Position numbers and translations under genes: made by a program. This document shows positions 37,533 to 49,282 of a stretch of DNA of 64,000 nt, piece by piece (the first letter of the stretch is position 1; each line of letters begins with the position of its first letter). Source of the DNA: DATLLN01 sp963809205 (GTDB lineage Bacteria > Actinomycetota > Thermoleophilia > Gaiellales > JAICJC01). The notes beneath the pieces were generated by a model. That model did not search any database, was not told where the DNA came from, and saw only the letters and a program-made list of their open reading frames with translations. The stretch lies in the NCBI GenBank assembly GCA_963809205.1, contig CAWEIS010000004.1:62001-126000 (forward strand), read 5' to 3'.

Positions 37533-38428
37533 CCCGTCGCGGAGAGCAGCGCGTGCTCGAAGATCTCGTCGCCGCCCAGGCGGTCGAGCTCGGCGGCGAG
37601 CACCGCCGCGGTGTCGCGCAGGGGGAGCGCCACCGGATGGTCGGCGACGGACGATCCGCCGGCGACGCCGTAGCCCGCCCGCGACTCACGCTCGACAAAG
37701 AACGTCTCGTCCCCGCACACCAGCTCGACCCGTCGCAGCCGCTTCGCGGGTCTGCCGTCGAGCCCCACCTGACGGTCGAGCCGGGATCGCAGCCAGCCGG
37801 CCAGCAGCCGCGCCTCGTTGCGCGGCCCCAGCACCTCGAGTGCGATCAGCCGGCCGAGCGCCTTGCGCTGATGCGGTGCATCGAACAGCGCAGCGACCGC
37901 CTCACGCCAGGCGGCCGTGCGGGCCCAGGCCAGGTCGACCAGGCCGCCGGAGTGCAGGCTGACCCGCTCGACCGCGTCGATGCCGGCGATGTCGCTGTCC
38001 ACGATCAGGCGGTTCGCCATCCCGGCCAGCGACGCGAACACCGAGTCGCCGTCGGGGATCGCCCCCTGCCACCAAGCGAACACGGGCAGGTCGGGGACGA
38101 GCAGGTACGCAACCGCGCTGGGCAGCGCGACCTCGGCGCCCTCGATCGTCACCTGCTCGCTGCAGATCTCGCGGCTGCCGCCGTCCCAACAGTTGCTCGC
38201 GACCTGCGCCGTCGGCCGGCCCTTGCCGGGGATCAGCATGATCGCGCGCAGCGGCCGGCTGCCGCCGATGCCCTCGAGCACAACACCGGCGCGGTCGAGG
38301 CAGTCGCCGTCCGGGCACCAGATGACGAGGTTGAGCGTCGTCGCCCGGACGGTGGCCTGTCCTGGATCACGCAGCCGGGCGAGCCCGCGCTCGACGTCCG
38401 CCAGTTCGATCCGACTTTCGCCGGTCAC
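37529..38428 (-). CDS. opcA: Glucose-6-phosphate dehydrogenase assembly protein OpcA
   Basis: The 299-residue protein matches actinobacterial/cyanobacterial OpcA, which binds Zwf and activates it. It has ATTLNLVIWCPDGDCLDRAG, the conserved SREICSEQVTIEG region and LLVPDLPVFAWWQG, all typical of the family. GTG overlaps the zwf stop (GTGA) and its own stop overlaps the next gene in the same way, so it is embedded in the tkt-tal-zwf-opcA operon. Confidence 0.92.
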   Translation of the reverse strand: MTGESRIELADVERGLARLRDPGQATVRATTLNLVIWCPDGDCLDRAGVVLEGIGGSRPLRAIMLIPGKGRPTAQVASNCWDGGSREICSEQVTIEGAEVALPSAVAYLLVPDLPVFAWWQGAIPDGDSVFASLAGMANRLIVDSDIAGIDAVERVSLHSGGLVDLAWARTAAWREAVAALFDAPHQRKALGRLIALEVLGPRNEARLLAGWLRSRLDRQVGLDGRPAKRLRRVELVCGDETFFVERESRAGYGVAGGSSVADHPVALPLRDTAAVLAAELDRLGGDEIFEHALLSATG

Positions 38429-39936
38429 GGCCGCCGCCAGCGCCGGCCGTCGCGGGCCAGCAACTCGTCCGCGCCGTCCGGACCCCACGAGCCGGACTGG
38501 TAGATCTGCGGCTGGCCGATACGCCACTGCTCGAGCAACGGGTCGCAGATCTCCCACGACCGCTCGACGCTGTCCTGGCGCGTGAACAGCGTGCCGTCGC
38601 CCTTGATCGCATCGAGGATCAGCGTCTCGTACGCCTCCGGGACGTCGGTCAGGAACGACGAGCCGTACAGGAAGTCCATGTTCACGCTGCGGATCGAGAG
38701 GGTCGGCGAGGGCGCCTTGGCGCCGAAGCGCAGCGAGATGCCCTCGTCCGGCTGGATCCGCAGCACCAGCGAGTTCGCCTCCAGGTGCTCCGAAGCCTCG
38801 CGGGAGAACGGCAGGTGCGGCGGGCGCTTGAACTGCACCGCCACCTCGGTGACCCGCTTGGCCAGCCGCTTGCCGGTGCGGATGTAGAACGGCGTGCCCG
38901 CCCACCGCCAGTTGTCGATCTCGAGCTTCGCCGCGATGTACGACGGCGTCGCGCTGTCGGCGGGCACGTTGGGCTCCGTCCGGTAGCCATCCACAGCGTC
39001 CCCGGCGACATAGCCGGGCCCGTACTGGCCGCGCACCGAGTCCTCGAACGCCATCGGCCGGACGGCGCGCAGCAGCTTGGCCTTCTCGTCGCGCACCGCC
39101 TCGGCCTCGAAGGCCGCCGGGGGCTCCATCGCCACCAGCGACAACACCTGGAGCAGGTGATTCTGCACGATGTCACGGACGACCCCGGTCTCCTCGTAGA
39201 AGGCGGCCCGGTGCTCGACGCCGAGCGACTCGGCCACCGTCAGCTGCACGTGGTCGACGTAGCCGTTGCTCCAGATCGGCTCGAAGATCGTGTTTGCGAA
39301 CCGCAGGGCGTAGATGTTCTGCACCGTCTCCTTGCCCAGGTAATGGTCGATCCGGTAGACCTGCGACTCCTTGAACCAGCGGTGGACGGTGCCGGCCAGG
39401 TCGCGCGCCGACTGCAGATCATGGCCGAACGGCTTCTCGATCACGATCCGCACGCCGGCCGAGCCGCGGTTGAGCTTGGCGTTGCCCATCCGGCGCACAA
39501 TCACTGGGAAGAAGCTGGACGGGGTCGACAGGTAGAACACGTGGTGCGACCCGCCGCCCATGTCCTTGTCCAGGCCCGCCAGCCGCGAGGCGAGATCGTG
39601 AAAGTGCTTGTCGTCGTCGAAACCACCCGGCTGGTAGTGGATCATCCGGGCGAAGGCGGGCCAGAACCGATCGTCGACCGGCGTGCGCGAGTGCGCCTCG
39701 ATCGCCGCCCGGGCGAACCGTCGGAACGAGTCGTCGTCCATCTGGGTGCGCGAATAGCCGATCAGCGCAAACTGCGCCGGCAGCAGGCCTCGTTGCGCCA
39801 GGTTGTAGATGGCCGGCAGCAGCTTGCGCTGCGAGAGATCGCCGGTCGCCCCGAAGATGGTGAACAGCGCGGGCTCGGTCGCCCCACCCACGCGCAGCCC
39901 GGTGCGCAGCGGGTTCTCGGCGTTGGGCTTAGGCAG
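38425..39936 (-). CDS. zwf: Glucose-6-phosphate 1-dehydrogenase (probable CTG start)
   Basis: The enzyme oxidises glucose 6-phosphate to the lactone with NADP. FTIFGATGDLSQRKLLPAIY is the coenzyme loop, IVIEKPFGHDL the phosphate contact and RIDHYLGKETVQN the active-site signature with the catalytic His. The family N-terminus (ENPLRTGL) begins before the first GTG at 39891. The only start that includes it is CTG 39936, which has GGGGAG 7 nt upstream and overlaps the tal stop by 8 nt; this gives 503 residues. GTG 39891 is the conservative alternative. Confidence 0.9.
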   Translation of the reverse strand: MPKPNAENPLRTGLRVGGATEPALFTIFGATGDLSQRKLLPAIYNLAQRGLLPAQFALIGYSRTQMDDDSFRRFARAAIEAHSRTPVDDRFWPAFARMIHYQPGGFDDDKHFHDLASRLAGLDKDMGGGSHHVFYLSTPSSFFPVIVRRMGNAKLNRGSAGVRIVIEKPFGHDLQSARDLAGTVHRWFKESQVYRIDHYLGKETVQNIYALRFANTIFEPIWSNGYVDHVQLTVAESLGVEHRAAFYEETGVVRDIVQNHLLQVLSLVAMEPPAAFEAEAVRDEKAKLLRAVRPMAFEDSVRGQYGPGYVAGDAVDGYRTEPNVPADSATPSYIAAKLEIDNWRWAGTPFYIRTGKRLAKRVTEVAVQFKRPPHLPFSREASEHLEANSLVLRIQPDEGISLRFGAKAPSPTLSIRSVNMDFLYGSSFLTDVPEAYETLILDAIKGDGTLFTRQDSVERSWEICDPLLEQWRIGQPQIYQSGSWGPDGADELLARDGRRWRRP

Positions 39937-41017
39937 CGCCGCGCTCCCCGACGGAGCCCAGCCGCTCCTCGATCGTCTCAAGCAGCGAGTCGAACGACTC
40001 GGAGAACGCCTTGACGCCGTCGATCTCGAGCTGGCGGGTGACGTCGTCCAGCGACACCCCGGCCGCCGCGACGTCGGCCAGCGCCCGCCGCGACTCGTCG
40101 AGGTCGGCGTCGACCGTGCGGGCAACGGTGCCGTGATCCACGAACGCGTCGATCGTCTGGTCGGGCATCGTGTTCACGCACTGGGGACCGATCAGCGTCT
40201 CGACGTAGAGCACGTCCGAATACGCCGGGTTCTTGGTGCCGGTGGACGCCCACAGCGGCCGCTGCACCCGCGCGCCGGCGGCCTCGAGCGCCTTCCACCG
40301 GTCGCTCGCCGTGATCTCGACGAACTGCTGGTACGCCATCTTGGCGTTCGCCACGGCGGCCTTGGCCCGCCAGCGGCGACCCGTCGCCGAGCTGCTTGTC
40401 GACAGCGGTGTCCACGCGGGAGACGAAGAAGCTGGCCACCGAGTGCATGTCGTCGATCGGCTCGCCCGCCTCGACCCGGCGCTCCAGGCCGCGGATGAAC
40501 GCCCAGTGGATCTCGTCGTAGCGCTCCAGCGAGAACAGCAGCGTGACGTTGACGTTCACGCCGGCCGCGATCGACTCCTCGATCGCCTTCACGCCCTCTG
40601 CGGTGCCCGGGATCTTGATGAAGATGTTGGGCCGCGCGATGCGCCTCCAGAAGTCCGGAGCGGCGGCGATCGACCCGGCCTCGTCATTGGCCAGGCCTGG
40701 CGGCAGCTCGAACGAGACGAAGCCGTCGAGGTGACCGGTGCCCTCGTAGACATCGTTCAGCTGGTCGGCCGCGTCCTGGACGTCCTTGATCGCAAGCTCG
40801 AAGAACACATCCTGCGCCGACTCGCCGTGGGTCGCGCGGATCGCCTCGTCGTAGTCGCTGGAGTCGGCGATCGCCTTCTGGAAGATGGTCGGGTTCGAGG
40901 TGACGCCGACGATCCCGTCGTCGACCTTCCGGCGGAAAACGCCGGACTCAAGCCAGCTGCGGCGGATGTTGTCGAGCCAGGGACTGGTGCCGGCGGCTGC
41001 CAGATCGTGCAGGCGTG

Positions 41018-41021
<4 letters not shown>
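39929..41021 (-). CDS. tal: Transaldolase (one frame break)
   Basis: The enzyme transfers the dihydroxyacetone unit in the pentose phosphate pathway. IVGVTSNPTIFQKAI near the N-terminus and PNIFIKIPGTAEGVKAIEE with the Schiff-base Lys identify it. After VDKQLGDGSPL an extra C near 40365 breaks the frame; it resumes as KAAVANAKMAYQQFVEITA. Correction gives 363 residues, the actinobacterial length. AAGGAG precedes the ATG, which also overlaps the tkt stop as ATGA. Confidence 0.9.
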
Positions 41022-42995
<1,974 letters not shown>

Positions 42996-43104
42996 GGACG
43001 CTCCTGTCGAGGGGACGGGTACGGGGCTGACGTTACCACCTGAGGCAGAGGAGCAAACGTTCACGGCTGGCACGGCCGCGCAATCTCCGATAAGACTTCA
43101 CCGG

Positions 43105-44072
43105 ATGGCGACGACCCGCGGCGGAATCGACCTCGGCGGTACCAAGATCCAGGCGATCATCGTCGACGACGACGACCAGGTGCTCGGGCAGGCGCGCCAC
43201 CCGACCCCCAAGGACAACGGGCCGCAGGGAGTGGCCGACGGGATCGTCGCCGCGCTCGCCGAGGCCGCCGCCGACGCGGGCGTCGAGCCCTCCTCGCTGG
43301 CCGGCGTGGGAATCGGCTCGCCCGGGCGCCGTCGACGAGCAGCGCGGCACCGTCACCCAGGCACGCAACGTCACGCCCGACTGGACCGGGGAGTTCGCCC
43401 TCGGCCCGGCCGTTGCCTCGGCGAGCGGCGCGACCCGGGTCAAGGTCGGGCACGACGTGACCGTCGGCACCCAGGCGGAGTACGTGCTGGGCGCGGCGCG
43501 CGGGTTCGACGACGTGCTCGGCGTCTTCTGGGGCACCGGCGTCGGCGCCGGGCTGATTCTCGGCGGCAAGATCTGGGTCGGCCGCGGCGCCGCCGGCGAG
43601 ATCGGCCACATGGTGATCCAGCGTGACGGCGCGCAAGTGCACGTGCGGCCGGATCGGCTGCATGGAGGCGTACTCCGGCCGCAAGGCGATGGAGCTGGAG
43701 GCCCGCCACCGGGTGGAGAAGGGCGAGCACACCAAGCTGTTCAAGATCATGGAGGAGCGCGGCCGCGACCAGCTGTCCAGCGGCGTCTGGGCGAGGGCGA
43801 TGGAGCACGACGACCACATGGCGAACCATCTGATCGAGCGTGCCGTGAAGGCGCTCGGCGCGGGTATTGCCTCCGCAGTCAACCTGCTCGACGTGCAGGC
43901 GGTCGTGATCGGCGGCGGCCTGGGCACCAGGCTGGGCGAGCCGTACGTCGAGAAGATCCGCGAGGCGATGCAGCCGCACCTGTTCGTCGACCAGAACCCG
44001 CCCGAGGTGCGACTCTCGGCGCTCGGCGACCTGGGCGGCGCGCTCGGCGCCGCCCTGCTGGTCAAGGGCTGA
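43105..44072 (+). CDS. glk: ROK-family glucokinase (two frame breaks)
   Basis: The enzyme phosphorylates glucose, feeding the neighbouring Zwf. The N-terminal ATP loop is GGIDLGGTKIQA and the middle has GTGVGAGLILGGKIWVG. The ROK zinc motif CTCGRIGCME follows EIGHMVIQRDG. One extra base in a GGG near 43325 and one near 43631 break the frame twice; removing both gives exactly 322 codons. All motifs survive, so these look like sequence errors. The stop is shared with the next ATG (TGATG). Confidence 0.87.
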
Positions 44073-44525
44073 TGGCCGAGCCGTTCGGGCTGCACGGCAA
44101 GATCACCGCCACGCAAGGCAACGGCGACGCGCTGGCCGCGCTCCTGCTGGAAGCGGCAGCCGGGCTGGAGAGCGTTCCGGACTGCCAGCTCTACCTGGTC
44201 AGCCGCGACCCGGCTGAGCCGGAGGCGATCTGGGTGACCGAGGTCTGGACCGACCGCGAGGCCCTCGCGGCATCGCTCCAGCTGGATGCCGTCCGCGAGC
44301 TGATCGCCGGCGCGATGCTCGATGGCGTTAGCCGCGACCCGGCCGAGCCGGAGGCGATCTGGGTGACCGAAGGTCTGGACCGACCGCGAGGCCCACGCGG
44401 CATCGCTCCAGCTGGATGCCGTCCGCGAGCAGATCGCCCGCGCGATGCCGATGATCGCCAAGCCGCCAGGGGGCACCGAGCTTCGCCCCGCCGGCGGCAA
44501 GGGCGTCAACCTCGAGGGTAGCTAG
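44072..44525 (+). CDS. ABM-fold (quinol monooxygenase-like) protein with internal duplication
   Basis: The first half reads GLHGKITATQGNGDALAALL then CQLYLVSRDPAEPEAIWVTE and ASLQLDAVRE. This is a small ferredoxin-like antibiotic-biosynthesis-monooxygenase domain, normally about 100 residues. A 129-nt segment is repeated in tandem, so the second half of the domain occurs twice. An extra A near 44365 in copy 2 shifts the frame; the corrected protein would be 150 residues and end REQIARAMPMIAKPPGGTEL. Such proteins degrade or oxidise small aromatic or carbonyl compounds. It is coupled to glk by TGATG. Confidence 0.65.
44198..44454 (+). repeat. 129-nt intragenic tandem duplication, about 94% identical
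   Basis: Unit 1 starts at 44198 (GTCAGCCGCGACCC) and unit 2 at 44327 (GTTAGCCGCGACCC). Over about 126 nt I count some seven differences, including one inserted A (44365 region) and one missing base near the end. The period is 43 codons. It is either a real partial gene duplication or two strain variants merged by the assembler. Confidence 0.85.
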
Positions 44526-45592
44526 GCGAGCCCGATCGACTCGTCCAGATAGACGTCCTGGATCGTGTTCAGCAGCGCGACGCCGTCGGCCAACGGGCGC
44601 TGGAACGCCTTGCGGCCGACGATCAGCCCGGAGCCGCCGGCCCGCTTGTTGATGACGGCAGTGCGCACGGCCTGACCGAGATCGGAGTCGCCCTTCGACT
44701 CGCCGCCCGAGTTGATCAGCGGCACACGGCCCATGTAGCAGTTGACGACCTGCCACCGCGTCCACTCGATCGGATTGTCGGGAACCAGCTTGTCGTAGAC
44801 CAGCTGGTCGGTCTTGCCGTAGCCCGACAGCGCCAGGTAGCCGCCGTTCCGCTCCGGCTGCTTCTGCTTGATGATGTCGGCCTCGATCGTGACGCCCAGG
44901 TGGTTGGCCTGGCCGGTGAGGTCGGCGGAGGTGTGCATGTCGCCAGCGTCGGTCTTGAAGGCCGAGTTGCGCAGGTAGCACCAGAGCACGGTGAACATCC
45001 CCAGGCTGTGGGCCTCCTCGAACGCCTCGGAGACCTCGACGATCTGCCGCGTCGCGTTCTCCGAGCCGTAGTAGATCGTCGCGCCGACGCCCACGGCGCC
45101 CAGCTCGAACGCCTCGCGCACCGAGCCGAACATGACCTGGTCGAACTCGTTCGGGTAGGTCAGCAGCTCGTTGTGGTTGAGCTTGACGATGAACGGGATC
45201 CGGTGGGCGTACCGGCGGGACACCATGCCGAGCACGCCGAAGGTCGTGGCGATCGCGTTGCAGCCGCCCTCGATGGCCAGCTCGACCAGGTTCTGCGGGT
45301 CGAAGTAGGCCGGGTTCTTGGCGAACGACGCGGCGCCGGAATGCTCGATGCCCTGGTCGACCGGCAGGATCGAGATGTAGCCGGTGCCGGACAGCCGGCC
45401 GGTGTTCATCAGCGTCCCCAGGTTCCGCAGCACCGGCGGCGTGCGGTCGGTCTGGACGACCACCCGGTCGATGAAATCGGGCCCGGGAGCTACGATCTGC
45501 GCCGCGTCGATGCCGCTCGCCTGGTAGGAGAGCAGTGACTCGGCCTCGTCGCCGAGCAGCTCCTCGATCTGCGATCCGCTGCTGATGGCCAT
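44522..45592 (-). CDS. fbaB: Class I fructose-bisphosphate aldolase, FbaB/DhnA type
   Basis: The 356-residue enzyme cleaves fructose 1,6-bisphosphate in glycolysis. It is the archaeal-type class I aldolase: GYISILPVDQGIEHSGAASF early, IPFIVKLNHNE on the third strand, Schiff-base Lys242 in ADIIKQKQPE, and LINSGGESKGDSDLG with GLIVGRKAFQRP for phosphate binding. The ATG at 45592 begins the conserved N-terminus, after AAAAGG. It is convergent with the ABM gene (4-bp overlap) and divergent from the DUF2090 gene. Confidence 0.92.
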   Translation of the reverse strand: MAISSGSQIEELLGDEAESLLSYQASGIDAAQIVAPGPDFIDRVVVQTDRTPPVLRNLGTLMNTGRLSGTGYISILPVDQGIEHSGAASFAKNPAYFDPQNLVELAIEGGCNAIATTFGVLGMVSRRYAHRIPFIVKLNHNELLTYPNEFDQVMFGSVREAFELGAVGVGATIYYGSENATRQIVEVSEAFEEAHSLGMFTVLWCYLRNSAFKTDAGDMHTSADLTGQANHLGVTIEADIIKQKQPERNGGYLALSGYGKTDQLVYDKLVPDNPIEWTRWQVVNCYMGRVPLINSGGESKGDSDLGQAVRTAVINKRAGGSGLIVGRKAFQRPLADGVALLNTIQDVYLDESIGLA

Positions 45593-45664
45593 ACCTTTTG
45601 TCCCCCTCGCGTCAACCCGTCTCGTCGCAGCCATTGTACGGCCCCTGAACGGAAGGAGCATTCC

Positions 45665-46561
45665 GTGACCCTCGGATACACCGATCCGCTGATGATCCTG
45701 GCGTTCGACCACCGCGGCTCGTTCCAGTCGAAGCTGATGGGCATCGCCGGTACGCCCACGGCCGAGGAGACGGCCCGGGTGATCGCCGCCAAGCGGGTGA
45801 TCTTCGAGGGGTTCGAGCGGGCGCTGGCCGGCGGCCCGATCGACGGCGCCGGCGTGCTGGTCGACGAGCAGTACGCCGCGGACGTCGCCCGCGCCGCCCG
45901 CGAGCGCGGCATGCCGTTCGCGATGCCTGTCGAGAAGAGCGGCCAGGACGAGTTCGACTTCGAGTTCGGCGAGCGGTTCGGCGACCACATCCGCGAGTTC
46001 TCGCCCACGTTCGCGAAGGTGCTCGTCCGCTACAACCCGGGCGGCGACCGGGAGATGAACGCCCGTCAGGCGGAGCGGCTCGCTCGGCTGTCGCGCTGGC
46101 TGCGAGACGACGATCGCAAGTTCCTGTTCGAGCTGCTGGTGCCGGCCGAGCCCGCGCAGCTCACGGAGGTCGGCGGCGACGCCGACCGCTACGACCGCGA
46201 GGTGCGGCCGGGGCTGATGATCGAGGCGATCGGCGAGCTGCACGCGGCGGGCATCGAGCCGGACATCTGGAAGATCGAGGGCCTGGACGCGCGCGAGGAC
46301 TGCGAGCGCGTCGCCGAGGCGACCCGCATCGGCGGCCGCGACCAGGTCACGTGCGTCGTGCTGGGGCGCGGCGGGGATGAGGCGAAGGTCGTCCACTGGC
46401 TCCAGACCGGCGCCGGCGTTCCGGGCTACATCGGCTTCGCCGTCGGCCGCACGATCTGGTGGGACGCGCTCAAGCGGTGGCTCGACGACGGCGACGCGGA
46501 CGCGGCCGCCGAGCAGATCGCCGGGATCTATCTCCGGCTGGTCGCCGCCTACCGCGACTAG
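45665..46561 (+). CDS. DUF2090 (IolC C-terminal domain) aldolase-like protein
   Basis: The 298-residue TIM-barrel protein resembles the DUF2090 domain that is fused to the C-terminus of many IolC kinases (myo-inositol pathway) or stands alone as a class I-like aldolase. Recognisable parts are LMILAFDHRGSFQSKL, VLVDEQYAADVAR, AMPVEKSGQDEF and PDIWKIEGLD; GYIGFAVGRTIWWDAL closes the barrel. A Schiff-base Lys may be the one in VEKSG or WKIEG. No other iol genes are present, so the sugar phosphate is unknown. GGAAGGAG precedes the GTG. Confidence 0.75.
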   Translation: MTLGYTDPLMILAFDHRGSFQSKLMGIAGTPTAEETARVIAAKRVIFEGFERALAGGPIDGAGVLVDEQYAADVARAARERGMPFAMPVEKSGQDEFDFEFGERFGDHIREFSPTFAKVLVRYNPGGDREMNARQAERLARLSRWLRDDDRKFLFELLVPAEPAQLTEVGGDADRYDREVRPGLMIEAIGELHAAGIEPDIWKIEGLDAREDCERVAEATRIGGRDQVTCVVLGRGGDEAKVVHWLQTGAGVPGYIGFAVGRTIWWDALKRWLDDGDADAAAEQIAGIYLRLVAAYRD

Positions 46562-47503
46562 CGGGAGGCCGCGAGCTCGCGGCCGGCGCGCTCGAGGTCG
46601 CCGCACTCGAGCACCTCGGCGCCCAGCCGCCCGGCGGATAGGCGCACCTGTCCCCCCACCGCGACGGCCGGAACGCCCGCCGCCCAGGCACGGGCGACCG
46701 TCTCGGCGACGGCCTTGCCGTGCAGCGTCTGCTCGTCGATCCGGCCCTCGGCGGTGATGCACAGGCCGGCGCCGGCCAGCCGGTCGGTCGAGCCCCACCT
46801 CGTCCGCGATCAGCGCCGCGCCCGGCACGGCTCGCGCGCCCAGCTCCATCAACATCCCGCCGATGCCGCCACCGGCTCCGGCGCCGGGGCGACCGGCAGA
46901 GGCCAGGCCGAGCGCGGCCAGCCGCCGCTCCAGCTCCGCGACCTGCTCGGGGTTCGCGCCCTTCTGCGGCCCGTACGTCGCCGCCGCGCCGTGGGGGCCC
47001 AGCAGCGGGTTGTCGACATCCAGCGCGGCCACCAGGTCGACACCCGCCGGCACGTCGCCGAGCGCGTCGCGCAGGCCGGCGCCGCCGTCGGTCGTCGCCG
47101 TGCCGCCGACGCCGACCACCACCCGACGCGCGCCGGAGTCGATCGCGGCGCGGATCAGCTCGCCGGCGCCGTCGGACCGCGCGCCCAGCGGATCCAGCGG
47201 AACGCCGGCCAGCCGCCACAGCCCGCAGGCCTCGGCGACGTCCAGCGCCGCGCTGCCGTCGGCGAGCACCGCGAACCGGGCGCCGCACGGCCGGCCGAGC
47301 GCGTCGTGGGCGGCGGCCCCGCGCCAGTCACCGCCGCGTGCGGCCAGCAGCGCCGCAGCAGTGCCCTCGCCGCCGTCGGCCATCGGCACCAGCACCAGGT
47401 CGTCGCCGGGGCGCACGCTGCGCCATCCGGCGGCCAGAGCCTCTGCCGCCTCCGGCGCCGAGTACGTCCCCTTGAGCTTGTCGGGGGCGATCACGACCCG
47501 CAT
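46558..47503 (-). CDS. glxK: Glycerate kinase, GlxK type (one frame break)
   Basis: The enzyme phosphorylates glycerate, linking glyoxylate or serine breakdown to glycolysis. VIAPDKLKGTYSAPEAAEAL and VPMADGGEGTAAALLAA are the family N-terminus; VVVGVGGTATTDGGAGL is the nucleotide region. An extra base near 46783 after EVGLDR breaks the frame; it resumes RLAGAGLCITAEGRIDEQTL and GKAVAETVARAW. Corrected length is 314, on the short side of the family (usually about 370). It overlaps the convergent DUF2090 gene by 4 bp. Confidence 0.85.
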
Positions 47504-47510
47504 CCGCGGC

Positions 47511-48515
47511 TCAGTCTACGGCCGGGTCGCGGCCGACCGCGCGCGACGCCGTCGCCTTCCACGACGCGACGATCGGCTGGCCGGGGCGGATCGCGAGCCG
47601 CTCGGCGGACTCCGCCGTCACCTCGGCGGTGATCCCGGAGTCGAGCACCACGCGCACCCGGCCGCCCAGCGGGACGACCCGCGCCACCGAGCCTTTCAGG
47701 TGGTTCAGCGCCGAATCGTCGGCGACCTCCCGTGCCAGCGTGATGTCCCATGGGGCGATCAGCACCGACACGCGGCCCGCGACCGGGTCGGCGATCCGCA
47801 CCTCGCCCCCTGAGTCGAGCACCACCCGGGTGCCCTGGGCTTCGCCCTGCAGCGCGTTGGCACCGGCGAAGGTGGCGACGAACGGCGTGGCCGGCGACGC
47901 CACCAGCTCGGCCGGCGACGCGTCCTGCGTGACAACGCCACGCTCGATCACGACCACACGATCGGCCAACGAAGCCGCATCCTCGAACGAATGGGTAACC
48001 ACCAGCGCCGGCAGGCCCGACTCGCGGAGCGTCGACGCAAGCTCGGCGGCGACGGCGCCCCGGGTCGCCGGGTCGAGCGCCGACAGCGGCTCGTCGAGCA
48101 GCAGCAGCTCGGGGCTTCGCGCCAGCGCCCGCGCAAGGGCCACCCGCTGGCGCTCTCCGCCGGACAGCAGGCGCGGCTTCGCGGCGGCCAGGTGGGCGAT
48201 GCCGATCCGCCCGAGCAGCGCGTCGACGTCCACGCCGCGAGCGCCGTAGGCCACGTTGGCGCGCACGGTCATGTGCGGGAACAGCGCGTAGTCCTGGAAG
48301 ACGAACCCCACCGGGCGCCTCTCGACCGGCAGGTCGACGCCGCCGCCGAACCAGACCCGGCCGTGGCACTCGACCGTGCCCGACGCCGGGGTGACGAGCC
48401 CCGCGATCAGCCGCAGCAGGGTCGACTTGCCGGCGCCCGAGGGGCCGGCGATCGCCACCGGACGGTCGGCGTCCAGCTGCACCTGAAACGTGAACTGGCG
48501 CAGCGGCAGGATCAG
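47511..48515 (-). CDS. modC: Molybdate ABC transporter ATPase (probable CTG start)
   Basis: The 334-residue ATPase has Walker A GPSGAGKSTLLRLIAGL, Q-loop VGFVFQDYALFPHMTV, signature RLLSGGERQRVALARAL and Walker B LLLLDEPLSALD. The C-terminus contains a molybdate-binding TOBE region (SVARVVPLGGRVRVVLDSG). No ATG, GTG or TTG lies at the expected N-terminus. CTG at 48515 shares CTGA with the modB stop and gives MILPLRQFTFQVQL, close to family starts. Substrate assignment rests on modA/modB and the divergent molbindin. Confidence 0.88.
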   Translation of the reverse strand: MILPLRQFTFQVQLDADRPVAIAGPSGAGKSTLLRLIAGLVTPASGTVECHGRVWFGGGVDLPVERRPVGFVFQDYALFPHMTVRANVAYGARGVDVDALLGRIGIAHLAAAKPRLLSGGERQRVALARALARSPELLLLDEPLSALDPATRGAVAAELASTLRESGLPALVVTHSFEDAASLADRVVVIERGVVTQDASPAELVASPATPFVATFAGANALQGEAQGTRVVLDSGGEVRIADPVAGRVSVLIAPWDITLAREVADDSALNHLKGSVARVVPLGGRVRVVLDSGITAEVTAESAERLAIRPGQPIVASWKATASRAVGRDPAVD

Positions 48516-49282
48516 ATCGGCGTGAAGCGCTGCGACCTCCCCCGCGACAGCAGCTTCACCGACAGCAGCACGCCGGCGCTGGCGGCGATCAGCACCGCCG
48601 CGGTCGCCAGGCCGGCGTCGAGGTTGTCCGCGAGGCCGACGTAGATCTCGATCGGGGCCGTGCGGGTGATCCCGGCGAGGCTGCCGGCGAAGATGATCGT
48701 GGCGCCGAACTCGCCGACCGCGCGCGCCCAGCCAAGCGCGGCGCCGGCGCTCAGCCCGGTGCGCGCGAGCGGCACCGCCACCCGCCAGAACGTGCGGGCC
48801 GAGCCGGCGCCCAGCGTGCGCGACGCGTCCAGCAGCGTGCGATCGACTGCCTCGAACGCCGAGATCGCCTGCCGCACATAGAGCGGCGACGCGACGAACG
48901 TCATCGCCATCACCACCGCCAGCTTGGTGAACGGGATCTGCAGCCCGAGCGCATTCAGCTCCTCGCCGAGCAGGCCCTTGCGCCCGAACGCCATCAGCAG
49001 GCCCAGCCCGGCCACCGCCGGCGGCAGCACCAGCGGCAGCTCGAAGGCCGTCACCACCAGCGTCCGGCCGCGAAACTCGCGCGTGGCCAGGAGATGCGCG
49101 ATCGGGGTGCCGAACACGACCATGATCGCCAGCGACACCAGGCTGGTCTGCAGCGACAGCCACAGCGACTGGCGGGCCTCCTCGGATCGAAGACCCGCCA
49201 TCAGGTCGCCGTGGACGAAGATCGCCACCAGCGGCAGCATCAGGAAGAACAGCGCGATCGCGGCCGCGCCGGCGCCGATCAG
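48512..49282 (-). CDS. modB: Molybdate ABC transporter permease (probable CTG start)
   Basis: The 256-residue permease has five to six helices and the EAA-type loop LLDASRTLGAGSARTFWRVAV, with FELPLVLPPAVAGLGLL typical of ModB. The frame has an ATG at 49357, but that would overlap modA by 79 nt. CTG 49282 shares CTGA with the corrected modA stop and starts directly before the first helix (IGAGAAAIALFFLML). I prefer it. It forms the channel with ModC as ATPase. Confidence 0.85.
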   Translation of the reverse strand: MIGAGAAAIALFFLMLPLVAIFVHGDLMAGLRSEEARQSLWLSLQTSLVSLAIMVVFGTPIAHLLATREFRGRTLVVTAFELPLVLPPAVAGLGLLMAFGRKGLLGEELNALGLQIPFTKLAVVMAMTFVASPLYVRQAISAFEAVDRTLLDASRTLGAGSARTFWRVAVPLARTGLSAGAALGWARAVGEFGATIIFAGSLAGITRTAPIEIYVGLADNLDAGLATAAVLIAASAGVLLSVKLLSRGRSQRFTPI

